A DNA stretch of 64,000 nt from Asterias rubens. Taxonomy: Eukaryota > Echinodermata > Asteroidea > Forcipulatida > Asteriidae. The translations under genes were made by a program, and so were the position numbers. The notes below the pieces were generated by a model, which saw only the letters and a list, made by a program, of their open reading frames with translations, was not told the DNA's origin and ran no database searches. Of this stretch, positions 25,701 to 40,700 are shown piece after piece. The DNA lies in the NCBI RefSeq assembly GCF_902459465.1, contig NC_047072.1:14548267-14612266 (forward strand). Reading direction: 5' to 3'. Within the stretch, counting starts at the first letter, position 1. Each line of letters begins with the position of its first letter.

Positions 25701-28700
25701 GCCTATTTTTGTGGATTTTATTTTATGCAATCGCAATTACATCAGTGTCCTTCAAGGTTTACAGTAAGTGCTGTTAATCTTCAACCTTGACTTGCACAAT
25801 GAATTCTGAAAGATATCTTTATAGCAATTATGATGTTACCAACGAGTGTGGGCGACAGTAGAAAAGAACTGGATGAATTTTATATGATCACCCATCTGTA
25901 TATTGGTTGTAATCGATTCCATGACAATGCACATTAAAGTCTGGTTAAAACAAGCAGATGAAAACGACAGAATTTTCCAGTGTGTTTGGCTTTGGCCTCG
26001 TGCCCAATTGACCTGGAAACAAATTCTTCCTGTAATTGTGAAGATGCATGAAGTAACACATTCAAAGAGCCTCCCCAAGTTCCTACAGCCAAGGTTTTGT
26101 TCGGAGGTTTGGTGTAGACCTCTTTGACAACAACATTTTACTCACATCCACAAGAAATTTACCACAAAAAGCCTTTACCGATAAAAGTCTGTTTGAAAAA
26201 TACACCCTCACTTTTAAATTTAACATTAACTTTAAATTATTTGGAATTTTAGATAGTTTCTTCTTGTAGCCCCATACCAAGAGAGTCGTTTAGGGCAAAC
26301 TTTCATTAGTAAAACAAATATAATTTAAAAGAAATAAAAAGTGTATGCATTAGTGCAGTGAATATGTTTTGTAACAGAAATAGATTCTTCCACACTTTGT
26401 AAGATAAGCTGTTTTTTTCTGCTAATGGAAAAATCTTTAAGGAGGCACTGTTCCACCATAGCGCACATTAATAACATATGATAAAGTTTGCATGTGATAG
26501 AGAGGGGTGGGGGGGGGGGGGGTCTAGCCATCCCTTCAAAGTCTACATGTTCGACATCCTTATCTGAGGCTCAGACATTTGTACAAACTTCCCCAACCCA
26601 ACCTACTCAAGTCTAGTGACCGATATTAACCTATAATGATAACTCGGCTTTCTTTACAGCCTCACCATCCATTCCCAAGGGCCCTCAACGAGGAAAATCA
26701 AACTGTTGAATCGGAAACCATACAACTTGTGTCTGGATAAAGGGAAAAAACCTAGAAGTCCTTCCCCCTTTTACACTCTAGATAACCTCATAGCCGGTAG
26801 CTTACATTTTAGCTACATGTGCTTATCTGAACAGCTGACTCACCATACAGATATTTATCTCCAAGATGTTTTGGTGAGAAAACTTGTAATTTCACACATA
26901 ATATTTTAAATCATTCTGTCAAACATTTACATCTAAGGAAGTATCCGCATTGGCGGCTACAGCTACGGCTTACACTGTTGTCTAGGACTATACTTCAACA
27001 CATGACTACATGGACATCTAGCTCTAGCTGTAGCTGTTGATTCAGACATGGCCTAAGTCTTCTCCCCTCTTCCCAAATAGACAACCAAATAATATAAAAA
27101 GATGAATTAAAACAGAAAAGGTAGCCTAACCTTTAATTTTTTGCAAAATTTCCCAAATCTGCAAAACTTCATATATTGCAGAGTTAGGAACTTTGTGAAA
27201 AAAATGTAACCCTAAGTCTCAACAAAATAATCCATCCATACATTTTCCATTGGCAGAACATGTAGGGCTTCATTGATACATGGTGAATTCATCTGCTGCC
27301 CTCTGTTGACAGCCCTGTCTAAATTATCAGGTTTTGTATCTAGACATGGTTTTAGAAACAAGCAGTTTTCATACATACAATCGCATAGATATTTCGAAAA
27401 TTTTCAACAATACAAAGTGGTTTTTCTTTTGCTTACTGAGTAACGTGACACAGTTTTTTTCAAATTTGGTTTTGAAATAAAGTAACACGACAAACAAACA
27501 ACATTTTGACTTTTCTTGTTGCCATGATGTTAAATTGTGTGTCGTGGTGAGATGCTAGTTTATGCATAGAGTGGGCAGATGATGGCTTTTGCAATCAAAC
27601 AAATTAGCCCCAACTGGTTGTGCACTCATGCTAAGCCGCTCATCATCATCACAACTGCGATTTGATCACTGATCTTTGACTTCAAATTGCAACATCGCGT
27701 GCAGCCTCCCGTCAGAGGTAAAATAATGAATGTCTTGACAGTATCAAGACTTGAGTAGTGTAAATCAAAACAGCTTTTTTTTCCTGTGATGGATTTGTAA
27801 AAAAAATCAATCATTGCCTAAAGGTTCTTTTTGTAAAATGTAGGTCAGTACCAGGCAATTTTGATTGCAATATGGTTTTCTGTTACAATCATAAACAGTG
27901 TTAACCATAAGTTAATTCTATCTGTGGAAGAAAGTAAGAAATGAGGGCAGTTCAATTACTAGTTGGTTTCCATTCTGGAGATTATTCAAACTAAATTTGC
28001 TCAGAGACAGATTTTTGAAGACATTACACAGATTATTTTGTAAATAATTTATCATTAAATGATGTAATATTTCATGAGTGAGATGCTGTAAGTTTTAAAT
28101 TTGGGGCAAACGGAGTTGCTTTGCCAGGCTGATGGTTTGTGAGAGCTAAGGACACAGTGTATCTCCTGGCAGAGGTATCTGCCACTCAGGTGGTCCTACA
28201 TTAACTTAATATTTATTTCATATTTCATACAATCAACAATATTTACTTAACACTATGAAATTAAATTTAAAAAGCTTATACAGTTCGGATGAGTCTCATA
28301 AACTGACAGTCATTATTTTTCACAGTCAATTCCAAATATGTCTGGGAATGTTGTGTGCATTATGACAAGACAAGTTATGTGTAAAGATAAAAAATTTCAA
28401 ACTTGTTCAGTGCCAAAATGTCTGACATTCTTTTTACCTTTTTAGATTGTCCTCAAGCTTTTTGGATTGAAATAAAAATGTCAATAATAATAAAAATTCA
28501 TTTCTATGGCGCCTTGTGATTAATACCCCAAGAGGTCTTTCACTTAAAACTATACAGACTAGGCAATAAAAAAATACTTAAAATAAATTGAAAAATCACT
28601 TAAAGTGAACAGATAGCAGCCAAGTACTTGCACAGAAAGCAAACTAAACTAAACGTAAGTTAAAAAGAAAACAAAACATCTAAATAGCAAAAAGTTAGCA

Positions 28701-31700
28701 TTTAAAATGATCAGTTTTTCAGGAAAAGTTTTTCTTTTTCTTAGTCTGTGGCCCCGCTACGTAGACAACACCTTTGTCGCGCGATCAGGACTCTCCATGA
28801 ATTTCTAAGGAAAATAGAATAAACGCTTTGTGTGTGTGTGATACTTTGGGAGCAATCTTTGTGTAGAGATCATAGTTTGAGTGGGCAGGCAGTGGTGTAC
28901 GTGCGGATTGTCTTTTATCAAAGAGAAATTCCAGTCATTTATCTGTCACGTAATGGCAGGCGCTCATATATGTAATTTGAAACCAGGAAGGTTAAGTTGT
29001 TATCTGATGTTAACCTCTCCCTGAACTTGGCCAGACTCGGTTTATATAACAAGCCATTCTCACTCTCTATTCTCATCTGAAATTAGGATAGCTGCATAAT
29101 GCAGGATGCAGTGCTTTATGAGGAAGGTTCTTGTGAGAAAACTGTCTATTTTTGATGTCAGGGTTTGATGGAGAGGTGTCTTGAATGAATGGCCCTGTGT
29201 AAATAGTCTTAGTTTAGTCATTCAGAGCAGCTCATCAGGAAGGGGAATTTGTCGGTCAAAGGGGGCGGCTTGCACTTCAATTTAAACCCTTCGTCGTGGA
29301 TGTGTTTCTGAAAGCGGTGTGTCTGTACTTTTTTGGAGTGCCTATATATTTTTTTGTAATGCTTTTCAGATGGGTTAGGGGATTTTTATTTATCAAATAA
29401 TAAACCATAAGGGAAACTGACCGGTTGAATTTTAAAAGATTTGTGGTTGAACAAAGAAAAATTGTTCAGACCTCTGGATTAACATGCCGGTGCAAAAGCG
29501 GTTTTGGTTGTTTGTTGTTGGTTTATGTCACGACCAAGACACACTGTTGCTTGAACGAAAATGTCAAGTCGTGAACTTTGCTGAATTTCATTTAAAACGT
29601 TTTCAATGAATAAGGAAATCGAGTCATATGATTATAAATAGATTTTAATTGTGTAAAAAAAAACAATCATTTTGAATGCCTGTATCCAGTGCTTTTCTGA
29701 GAGATTTGCGAAAAGCTCCTTTCTGTAATCACTCTCAATTTGTAAAGCCGCTTTATTGCAGCGTGGAGGTATAACAAAGCAAAGTCCCACAAATTATGTC
29801 AGCTGCATTTTCCTTTGATGTTTTTAGTTTTTCAAAACCTTTAGGTGGGGGCCTGATTTTTTAATCGATAATTACAAAAAAGTAAGAAGTGTACACATAT
29901 CAAACTAACATTAAAATGGTGAACAAGTGCATTTTAAACAAGTTAAAATACCATATCCGTTAAAAACATTCCGCTTAGGTAGCTGTTTAACTACATCATC
30001 CGCAAAGGGTTCAAAAGTATATCCCAGATTACACCTGAGTTAGTTTGGGGACTAATTTGAGGGCATAAAACATAACACTCCTGCCTGCCATGAAACAAGT
30101 GAACACAACAGGAACCAGTATTTGTATCTACTATAAAACAATGTAATATTATAGGCTGGTTCCCAATCTGTTAATTACCGGTTTGTGACCATGCCAGCAA
30201 ACATTTGACCCAACAGCTTGATAAATCTACAACCCCATTGTGAACCCACAACCTTCTCTCATCTATTCTTACAAACTCATGACAAAAACTTGCATAAAAA
30301 GCAATACATATCCAAACAAATAAAATACAGGCAGCAATTCCAAAACAGCTGTGGGATCGCAAAAAGCGCAGGCAGTTGAGAAAATAAACAAAACCTTGAT
30401 AAAATAAATGAATAAGTCTCCCCTGGGAAGAAGATTTCCTAGTGTCGTGTGTACTTTTGTGTCTAATGCTTGTTGATAAATTTATGCAAACTGTAAACAT
30501 TCATAAATGGAATTCTTGTGTATTAGCTGTTATAAATGCTGTGTTGTTGATGATTGTAGACATCTAGGTTCAGTAAATCAGTTGATTTATCCGTAAACTA
30601 GGCTGGCTTGTGTCTTTGTCAAGTGCACTCACTCCACCTTCCCAATTGACCTTTGTCTTGTTCCCTATAACAGTAACAGTTATAAGAACTGATTCAAAAA
30701 AGGAGTCAGACTGTTATTGTCCCCAAGCCTCAGTTTTGGTGCGTTTATTTTTTACCGAAGAAAACAGCGTGGCTGCAAAGTGAAAATAGGTCTAGTCCCT
30801 GTGTGTATTAAGTTGAGCGCACCTAATAAAATATAACTTAAATTAAGTAATAATAACAGTGCAGTTCAAAGCCCAGCTTTATAGATCTCTTGGTTTTAAT
30901 GGTTGCTTAATGGTTGCTTAAGTATTAATTTGCAGAACTTTAATGCAGGCAACCAGTTCATGCAATTTTAAGTGTGTGCATTAGCAAAATGACCTGCAAT
31001 CAACAGTCCTTTATAACCCAGATGAACCAATTAGACTGAGTAAAGCCTGTAAGCACAAACATTTGCTTAGCATGAAATTTCCATGTGATTTTCAGGATAA
31101 GCAAACAACAGCTGAATGCCAGTAACAAGCAATATACAACAAGTTAAAATTTGGTTGGTAATCTTGTTTTTATCAAGGAAGAAATGTCATTCTAAGCCAT
31201 TTTTTGTGCTTATAGGCTTTATGAAATCGGGCCCTGGTAAACAACTTGATACCTTTTTTTTTCTTTTTTTCTCTACAGTGGAGTAAAAAAGTAGGAAATG
31301 TCACCAGGGAAAGTTATCAAAAGTTTAGTCAATAGAAATAGAAATATACTATTTTAAAATTCTTATTTTTTTGCGAACCAGCTCCACCTGGTTATGAACC
31401 ATACAAGTGACATCCTTTGTTCAAACTGTAAATGATTGAGATGGTCTTATAGCAAATGTGTCACATTGGTAAATGTCAAAGACCAGTATCAACAAACCTG
31501 TGAAAAGTTAAGTTCAATCGGTTTGGAAACAAACTTTAAATGTTTCACTGATAGATTCAGTTTTGGACTTGCAAGAAAATCAAAAATCAACTGTTTTTAC
31601 TAATTTCTCAAAAACTATTGCATTTTAAGCAAACAAATTTCAAAGGGAGTTTTCCACCATGATCATCTTTATATCATCTACATTGTGTGCGAAGCTAGCT

Positions 31701-34700
31701 GTAAGCATTTGTATTTTTATTCTTACCAATGTTTATGTACACAGATTGTGAGAAGCTAGCTGTAAGCATTTGTATTTTTATTCGTACCAATGTTTATGTA
31801 CACAGATTGTGAGAAGCTAGCTGTAAGCATTTGTATTTTTATTCGTACCAATGTTTATGTACACAGATTGTGCGAAGCTAGCTGTAAGCATTTGTATTTT
31901 TATTCTTACCAATGTTTATGTACACAGATTGTGAGAAGCTAGCTGTAAGCATTTGTATTTTTATTCGTACCAATGTTTATGTACACAGATTGTGAGAAGC
32001 TAGCTGTAAGCATTTGTATTTTTATTCGTACCAATGTTTATGTACACAGATTGTGAGAAGCTAGCTGTAAGCATTTGTATTTTTATTCGTACCAATGTTT
32101 ATGTACACAGATTGTGAGAAGCTAGCTGTAAGCATTTGTATTTTTATTCGTACCAATGTTTATGTACACAGATTGTGAGAAGCTAGCTGTAAGCATTTGT
32201 ATTTTTATTCTTACCAATGTTTATGTACACAGATTGTGAGAAGCTAGCTGTAAGCATTTGTATTTTTATTCGTACCAATGTTTATGTACACAGATTGTGA
32301 GAAGCTAGCTGTAAGCATTTGTATTTTTATTCGTACCAATGTTTATGTACACAGATTGTGAGAAGCTAGCTGTAAGCATTTGTATTTTTATTCGTACCAA
32401 TGTTTATGTACACAGATTGTGAGAAGCTAGCTGTAAGCATTTGTATTTTTATTCGTACCAATGTTTATGTACACAGATTGTGAGAAGCTAGCTGTAAGCA
32501 TTTGTATTTTTATTCGTACCAATGTTTATGTACACAGATTGTGAGAAGCTAGCTGTAAGCATTTGTATTTTTATTCTTACCAATGTTTATGTACACAGAT
32601 TGTGAGAAGCTAGCTGTAAGCATTTGTATTTTTATTCGTACCAATGTTTATGTACACAGATTGTGAGAAGCTAGCTGTAAGCATTTGTATTTTTATTCGT
32701 ACCAATGTTTATGTACACAGATTGTGAGAAGCTAGCTGTAAGCATTTGTATTTTTATTCTTACCAATGTTTATGTACACAGATTGTGAGAAGCTAGCTGT
32801 AAGCATTTGTATTTTTATTCGTACCAATGTTTATGTACACAGATTGTGAGAAGCTAGCTGTAAGCATTTGTATTTTTATTCGTACCAATGTTTATGTACA
32901 CAGATTGTGAGAAGCTAGCTGTAAGCATTTGTATTTTTATTCGTACCAATGTTTATGTACACAGATTGTGAGAAGCTAGCTGTAAGCATTTGTATTTTTA
33001 TTCTTACCAATGTTTATGTACACAGATTGTGAGAAGCTAGCTGTAAGCATTTGTATTTTTATTCTTACCAATGTTTATGTACACAGATTGTGAGAAGCTA
33101 GCTGTAAGCATTTGTATTTTTATTCGTACCAATGTTTATGTACACAGATTGTGAGAAGCTAGCTGTAAGCATTTGTATTTTTATTCTTACCAATGTTTAT
33201 GTACACAGATTGTGAGAAGCTAGCTGTAAGCATTTGTATTTTTATTCGTACCAATGTTTATGTACACAGATTGTGAGAAGCTAGCTGTAAGCATTTGTAT
33301 TTTTATTCGTACCAATGTTTATGTACACAGATTGTGAGAAGCTAGCTGTAAGCATTTGTATTTTTATTCTTACCAATGTTTATGTACACAGATTGTGAGA
33401 AGCTAGCTGTAAGCATTTGTATTTTTATTCGTACCAATGTTTATGTACACAGATTGTGAGAAGCTAGCTGTAAGCATTTGTATTTTTATGCGTACCAATG
33501 TTTATGTACACAGGTTGTGAGAAGCTAGCTGTAAGCATTTGTATTTTTATTCGTACCAATGTTTATGTACACAGATTGTGAGAAGCTAGCTGTAAGCATT
33601 TGTATTTTTATTCTTACCAATGTTTATGTACACAGATTGTGAGAAGCTAGCTGTAAGCATTTGTATTTTTATTCTTACCAATGTTTATGTACACAGATTG
33701 TGAGAAGCTAGCTGTAAGCATTTGTATTTTTATTCGTACCAATGTTTATGTACACAGATTGTGAGAAGCTAGCTGTAAGCATTTGTATTTTTATTCTTAC
33801 CAATGTTTATGTACACAGATTGTGAGAAGCTAGCTGTAAGCATTTGTATTTTTATTCGTACCAATGTTTATGTACACAGATTGTGAGAAGCTAGCTGTAA
33901 GCATTTGTATTTTTATTCGTACCAATGTTTATGTACACAGATTGTGAGAAGCTAGCTGTAAGCATTTGTATTTTTATTCGTACCAATGTTTATGTACACA
34001 GATTGTGAGAAGCTAGCTGTAAGCATTTGTATTTTTATTCGTACCAATGTTTATGTACACAGATTGTGAGAAGCTAGCTGTAAGCATTTGTATTTTTATT
34101 CGTACCAATGTTTATGTACACAGATTGTGAGAAGCTAGCTGTAAGCATTTGTATTTTTATTCGTACCAATGTTTATGTACACAGATTGTGAGAAGCTAGC
34201 TGTAAGCATTTGTATTTTTATTCGTACCAATGTTTATGTACACAGATTGTGAGAAGCTAGCTGTAAGCATTTGTATTTTTATTCGTACCAATGTTTATGT
34301 ACACAGATTGTGAGAAGCTAGCTGTAAGCATTTGTATTTTTATTCGTACCAATGTTTATGTACACAGATTGTGAGAAGCTAGCTGTAAGCATTTGTATTT
34401 TTATTCGTACCAATGTTTATGTACACAGATTGTGAGAAGCTAGCTGTAAGCATTTGTATTTTTATTCGTACCAATGTTTATGTACACAGATTGTGAGAAG
34501 CTAGCTGTAAGCATTTGTATTTTTATTCGTACCAATGTTTATGTACACAGATTGTGAGAAGCTAGCTGTAAGCATTTGTATTTTTATTCGTACCAATGTT
34601 TATGTACACAGATTGTGAGAAGCTAGCTGTAAGCATTTGTATTTTTATTCGTACCAATGTTTATGTACACAGATTGTGAGAAGCTAGCTGTAAGCATTTG

Positions 34701-37700
34701 TATTTTTATTCGTACCAATGTTTATGTACACAGATTGTGAGAAGCTAGCTGTAAGCATTTGTATTTTTATTCGTACCAATGTTTATGTACACAGATTGTG
34801 AGAAGCTAGCTGTAAGCATTTGTATTTTTATTCGTACCAATGTTTATGTACACAGATTGTGAGAAGCTAGCTGTAAGCATTTGTATTTTTATTCGTACCA
34901 ATGTTTATGTACACAGATTGTGAGAAGCTAGCTGTAAGCATTTGTATTTTTATTCGTACCAATGTTTATGTACACAGATTGTGAGAAGCTAGCTGTAAGC
35001 ATTTGTATTTTTATTCGTACCAATGTTTATGTACACAGATTGTGAGAAGCTAGCTGTAAGCATTTGTATTTTTATTCGTACCAATGTTTATGTACACAGA
35101 TTGTGAGAAGCTAGCTGTAAGCATTTGTATTTTTATTCGTACCAATGTTTATGTACACAGATTGTGAGAAGCTAGCTGTAAGCATTTGTATTTTTATTCG
35201 TACCAATGTTTATGTACACAGATTGCCTTGCTTACAGTACCCAAATAATTTATGGGCAAATAAAATAATTCAGCATTTTTAACACCAAGTTTAAGTTTGT
35301 GCTGTATCGAATAACAGGATATATGAAGGTCCTTTTTATACCCTTATAAATATTTGAAAGTTGCAGTTGGCATTGGTGCATGACAGTAACGACACTTGAT
35401 CGTTAAAAACACAAAGGTTATTCAAAACAGGTTGAATGATGTAGATTCCCTTTCCCTCGATGGCTGGTGCCATGCATAAAAATTGACTGCCATATTGTTT
35501 CAAGGAGACTTCATATTCATCACGTAGTCATCATTTGGTCTTTGAGGAAGAGATGGAAGGACAGGGTCAAGGGAACTCTTAAAGGTATTTTAACTGCTTG
35601 GAAAATATCTTTAAAATGCCCGTATCTATCTTTAAAATGCCCGTATCCTTAGTGCAAATTAAGTTAAAAAAAATTGCACAAAATTAATTGATGTGCTTGG
35701 AAGAAGGATGTATCAAAAAATTACTGAAAGGGCGTAAGCAAATAATGTACAAAAAGGTGTTTAAAGACAATAGTGTGATAGTTTAATCGTTTTTCTGCCA
35801 TTAATTTGTCATCTTAGGAAGGTTAAATTCTACATGGGACTGGGAAAACATCCCTTTAAGGTAATTCCAGCAACAACAATGTAACCGTAATTCAAATTTC
35901 TGTTTTTGTCAGGAGCCATTTTATTGCTTTTTTGCCTGTTGTTATTTGAAAAGAATACTTTGATGGTCTGGAAGAAGGGCATACAAACAGTTTAACACAC
36001 AGACAATCTTTGGATGTCTTGTGCAACCAAAAAACCTGATCCTGTGGGACATACTTTCAGACAAAACACTTCTCTTTACACAAATATTCCCCAACCTTTT
36101 TTATCAAATGGCCAGAGAACATATTACAATATTCTTTATCAAGATTGACTTGATAGTAAAGAAAACACAACATATTTGTTGGCACTGTTTAGTTAGACAC
36201 ACATTGTGGGGGGAAAAAATCATCAAAATTTGTATTTGAATGGAGATATTATAGATTTAAATTCAGAGCTATAGGCCTGATATGCGAGGCAATGGAAGTT
36301 ATACAAAGGAATGTGTGGGTTTGTATGATGTAATGACTTGCTACAAGATAGAAGATGCTATGTCTCGTTTTTACAATTGAAGCATACTGTACACACCCTT
36401 GAAATTGTAATGTAGTGCTCTTCTTTCATTAACCCTTACCCACCTCTGACCCCTGTCCTTAGTCTCATGATCCATCACACTTAGTCTGGCGGAAATGGTA
36501 GAGCCATGACCAGACCATTTCATTATGTCACGGGAAGGGGAGGGCCCACTCCCACAGCTAATGACTGCCAACAACTGCAGGACGAAAATGTCTTGAAATC
36601 AATACTGACACCACATACTGAATTCATTCAAATGAATTTGTCAAAAAGTCCACAGCTAAACAACTTGTCAACAAAAGAATCGTGTACATTTGCTAAAGGT
36701 ACTAATAGGACTACAAATGATGACCAATTATCGCTGCTTGGTTTGTTATGACAAAATGCCTCCAAGTTGCTCAAATTGCTCCAATATACTGAATGGATAC
36801 ATTTGCAGAATCAAGCTTGTTTTCAAAGATTATCCAAAAGTAGTTTTGAGAAGAGTTGGGTTGGCTTGTTAAAGCTATATGAAAGACTTGTGACAAAAGC
36901 ATGTATAAAATTTGCTTATCAGAAACAATTAAACACTGCCCAAATGACGGGATCAAATATACACAATGTGGTATTCAAGTACTTTATCAAGTACAACTAA
37001 ATACTAGGATGGCTGAGTAGTACCTGAGTGTGAGTACCTGGGCCACTGAGTATGAGTGTACACCGCCAATATAGGGCTAGATAGCTCAGTTGGTAGAGCG
37101 CCGGCACGTTAATCCGGAGGTCGTTGGTTCGAATCCCACTCTAGTCAATTCTTTGTTTAACCCCAAAATCATTTCAAAAATTTACCCAGTCAGTTTCCCT
37201 TGTGATTTATATTGAGATCTGAATTATTGGAAGACAGATGAGGATGTGTGATTGAAACAAACACAGCGCTCTAATGATAGAGAGCAATAAATACACTCAC
37301 AGACAGGAAAAGGAAAAAACATAGAACTAAACTCCTTCACCCTTGTGTTAATTTATAGCTTGTCCAGTTGACTCTTTGAGTGTGTCCTTTCACAACTTTG
37401 AAAATTGACCTCTAGTGTAAAGTCAGAGTGAAATAGTCAAGGGGTTTATTATAGGGTAGCTGAGGACAGCTGATGATAGACTCTGACAGAAATGGGTCAT
37501 GCTGCTAGGGACAGGATAAGGGTGAAACATTTATCTTGAGACAGTAAAGAACCCTGGAGGAGGAAGTGTAGTTAAAGGGTGGTCAGATCTCTACCGAAAT
37601 ATGTTTTTAAAATTGGCCCATGGGCTTTATTGAGGTATCATGGTTTTGTTAGGGGTTCAGGGACAGAGAGGAGTGGGTCCCACTTGTGCCTTTGTGTATC

Positions 37701-40700
37701 ATGTGGCAGTCAATGTATCTTGCTTGTTGCTTGCTTGTCTTCCATTGATGTCTACATTGTAACATTTTGAGTACCTTACCCACCTGTCAGGGCTTGCTGG
37801 TGCCTGGGTATTGCTCTATGGTATCAGTAAGTGGCAGCTAAGTACTCATTGCTGGTGCTTTTCAGTGTGTGTCAAAGTGGCCTATAGCCATTGCTGTTGC
37901 CATTGTGCGTCAATGCCATCTACGTGCCTAGATAATCTTAATCAATGCAAGCTAGTACATGGAAGCTGCAACTAGCCGCTGCTAGCCAGTACCTGCTAGA
38001 CAGTAAGCTGCAACTAGCCACCGCTAGCCAGTATCTGCTAGCCAGTACCTGCTAGCCAATACCTGCTAGCCAGTACCTGCTAGCCAATACCTGCTAGCCA
38101 GAGCCAGTACCTGCTAGCCAGTACTTGCTAGCCAATACCTGCTAGCCAGAGCCAGTACCTGCTAGCCAGTACCTGCTAGCCAGTAGCTGCTAGCCAGTAC
38201 CTGCTAATAGCCAGTACCTGCTAGCCAGTAGCTGCTAGCCAGTACCTGCTAGCCAGCAGCTGCGGTAGCTGCTAGCCAGTACCTGCTAGCCAGTACCTGC
38301 TAGCCAGCAGCTGCGGTAGCTGCTAGCCAGTACCTGCTAGCCAGTACCTGCTAGCCAATACCTGCTAGCCAGAGCCAATACCTGCTAGCCAGTAGCTGCT
38401 AGCCAGTAGCTGCTAGCCAGTACCTGCTAGCCAGTACCTGCTAGCCAGTACCTGCTAGCCAGTACCTGCTAGCCAGTGTCTGCCTTTGCTCCATGTTTCA
38501 GGGTTGTTGCATCAATCTGCTTGAGCGTTAATGCAGTAGTGATGCAAACAAACATCCTCAATTTCAGACTGCCCCTACCCACTGCTATTTTATATACACT
38601 ATGTTGTTCTTAGAAATGAGCAACCTGAAAAAAATCAAGGAACTAAAAAATATTTTGATTTGCAGTCCTTCATAGCAAGGACACTGTCTGGGAAAATGTA
38701 TTCAACATAATATGCGGTTGAGTTTTTGGCGTTGATTTCCAGACAGTTGAAGGTTTTTCGTACAAATAACATCCGTCCAAAACAGAAACTTTGTTTTTTG
38801 GCTTAGACCTTGTAATGAAACAATTGTTTTGGACCAAATGAAATATTACTGGGTACTGTTATAAATAAGCAGACAGTGAACATAGTTTCCAGTTTTCTGG
38901 ACCTCCATTATGAAACAATCTTGCTCTGTACATCGAAATAGCTACCAACGTCACACGTTTCAAGACTCTTTTCAAAGTATTTCTGTTCAATTCATCGTAC
39001 ATGTAGTTTTCTGTTTTTCTGAGCACTTATAGACTTTCTTCTGAAGGGGTTAAGCTCTATATAATTGATTTGAATAGAAATGTAAAACTATTCTAATAAT
39101 TAATGTTTTTATTTAAAGTTCACCTTGGACTTCTGGACCCCAAAAACCTTGTTTTGGTCAACGGTTGGTTGATATAAAATCAACATGTAATATTAAGTAC
39201 AGACTAAGTACAGAGTAGAAAATGAAAATTGTTATTAAGACAGTTTATTGTTCATAATGGAAAAAAATTATTGTAAAACCTCTTTTATTATTAAAGACTA
39301 CAACAAGTAATGAATGTTTTCTTAGTCGTTGTTTACATTGGGACAGCGTAATATTGGACCTTTTGTTGGTCGATAAAGAAAATAAATAACCGCAAGTTTG
39401 GAGAAATTATATCACAAGTATATAGAAAGGAAATGTCAGGGATTTTTCAAGTGAGTCATGCCCTCATTGTGTAGATTTGACAATAAACCTCCATCAATCT
39501 CATCTGTGCCTAATGGTTAGTTCAAGGTGAACAAAATATTGCTGGCGTTAACCCCAAAATTAAAGGGACAATACCATTGTAGAAATATTGGGAAATTATA
39601 AGCAAAGATAATATTTATACATTGAACAGGGAAACTACTGTTATCATAAAAGATTGTTGCGTTGAAAAAAAGTACAGTGCCTGATAAATAGAAAGTACAA
39701 TTGATATGTTGTAATTTTTTATGACATTTGAATTAAAGACACTGGACACCTTTGGTATTGGTCAAAGACCAGTCTTCTCACTTGGTGTATCTCAACATAT
39801 GCATAAAATAACAAACCTGTGAAAATTTGTACTCAATTGGTCATCAAAGAAAAACAATGCTTGTCACACAAAGCTGTGTGCTTTCAGATGCTTGATTTCA
39901 AGACCTCAAAATCTAATTATGAGGTCTCAAAATCAAATTTGTGGAAAATTACTTCTTTCTCAAAAACTAATTTACTTCAGAGGGAGCCGTTTCTCACAAT
40001 GTTTTATACTATCAACAGCTCCCCATTACTTGTCATCAAGTAAGTTTTTAAGCTAAAAATTATTTTTTAGTAATTACGAATAGTGTCCACTGCCTTTAAA
40101 AAGCTGTAAAATATTAAATGTCATTAAAGTTGTTAATAAATAGCATACAAAATTAATAAAAGCCTACAAATTCAATGTAATTTAAGCCAGCCCTTGTACT
40201 GCTCTGTTCAAGTTTTAGGGCCCAAATATCATGACTGATTTTGTCGGTAGTAGTTTTTTTAGTTTTGTGATGTTGTTTTACTGTCCATATAGACCTATGC
40301 AACATAAAAAACAACCTGTCACTGAAAGTGTTGCATGTCAACATGGGACTAATTAACAATTAGCCTCATAATTTTCTTACACAAACTGTTTAAAGCCACT
40401 CTTGGTCACAAAGGCTGTAGGGAACAAATATTTCAGATGGAAATAATTTAGGGGAGCTGAAGGTAGCGATTGATATTCCTCTTAAAACAGTTTAGGGGAT
40501 CGTAGGATGGATGGAAACATGCACCAGGCAAGGAGAAGAGGGTATGGGTTATAAGAAGCAGAAAGCCTACATGGTTACATGCTCAAAGATAATGACATCA
40601 CATAAAGATATAATTCTATACAACAAACTTGTTAATTCTTGACAACTAACGTAGAGCAAGTTCAAGTGAGAAGCGTTCTCCTTTATACTGCTTTCAGATC

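Noticed and set aside
31682..35225. CRISPR array
   Set aside because: The whole 61-bp unit repeats with no unique spacers. This is a minisatellite in an animal intron.
37075..37147. A functional tRNA-Asn(GTT) gene
   Set aside because: The fold and Pol III boxes are good, but position 33 is C, two stem pairs are mismatched, and the sequence continues into a body shared with other dispersed copies. A SINE head explains it better.
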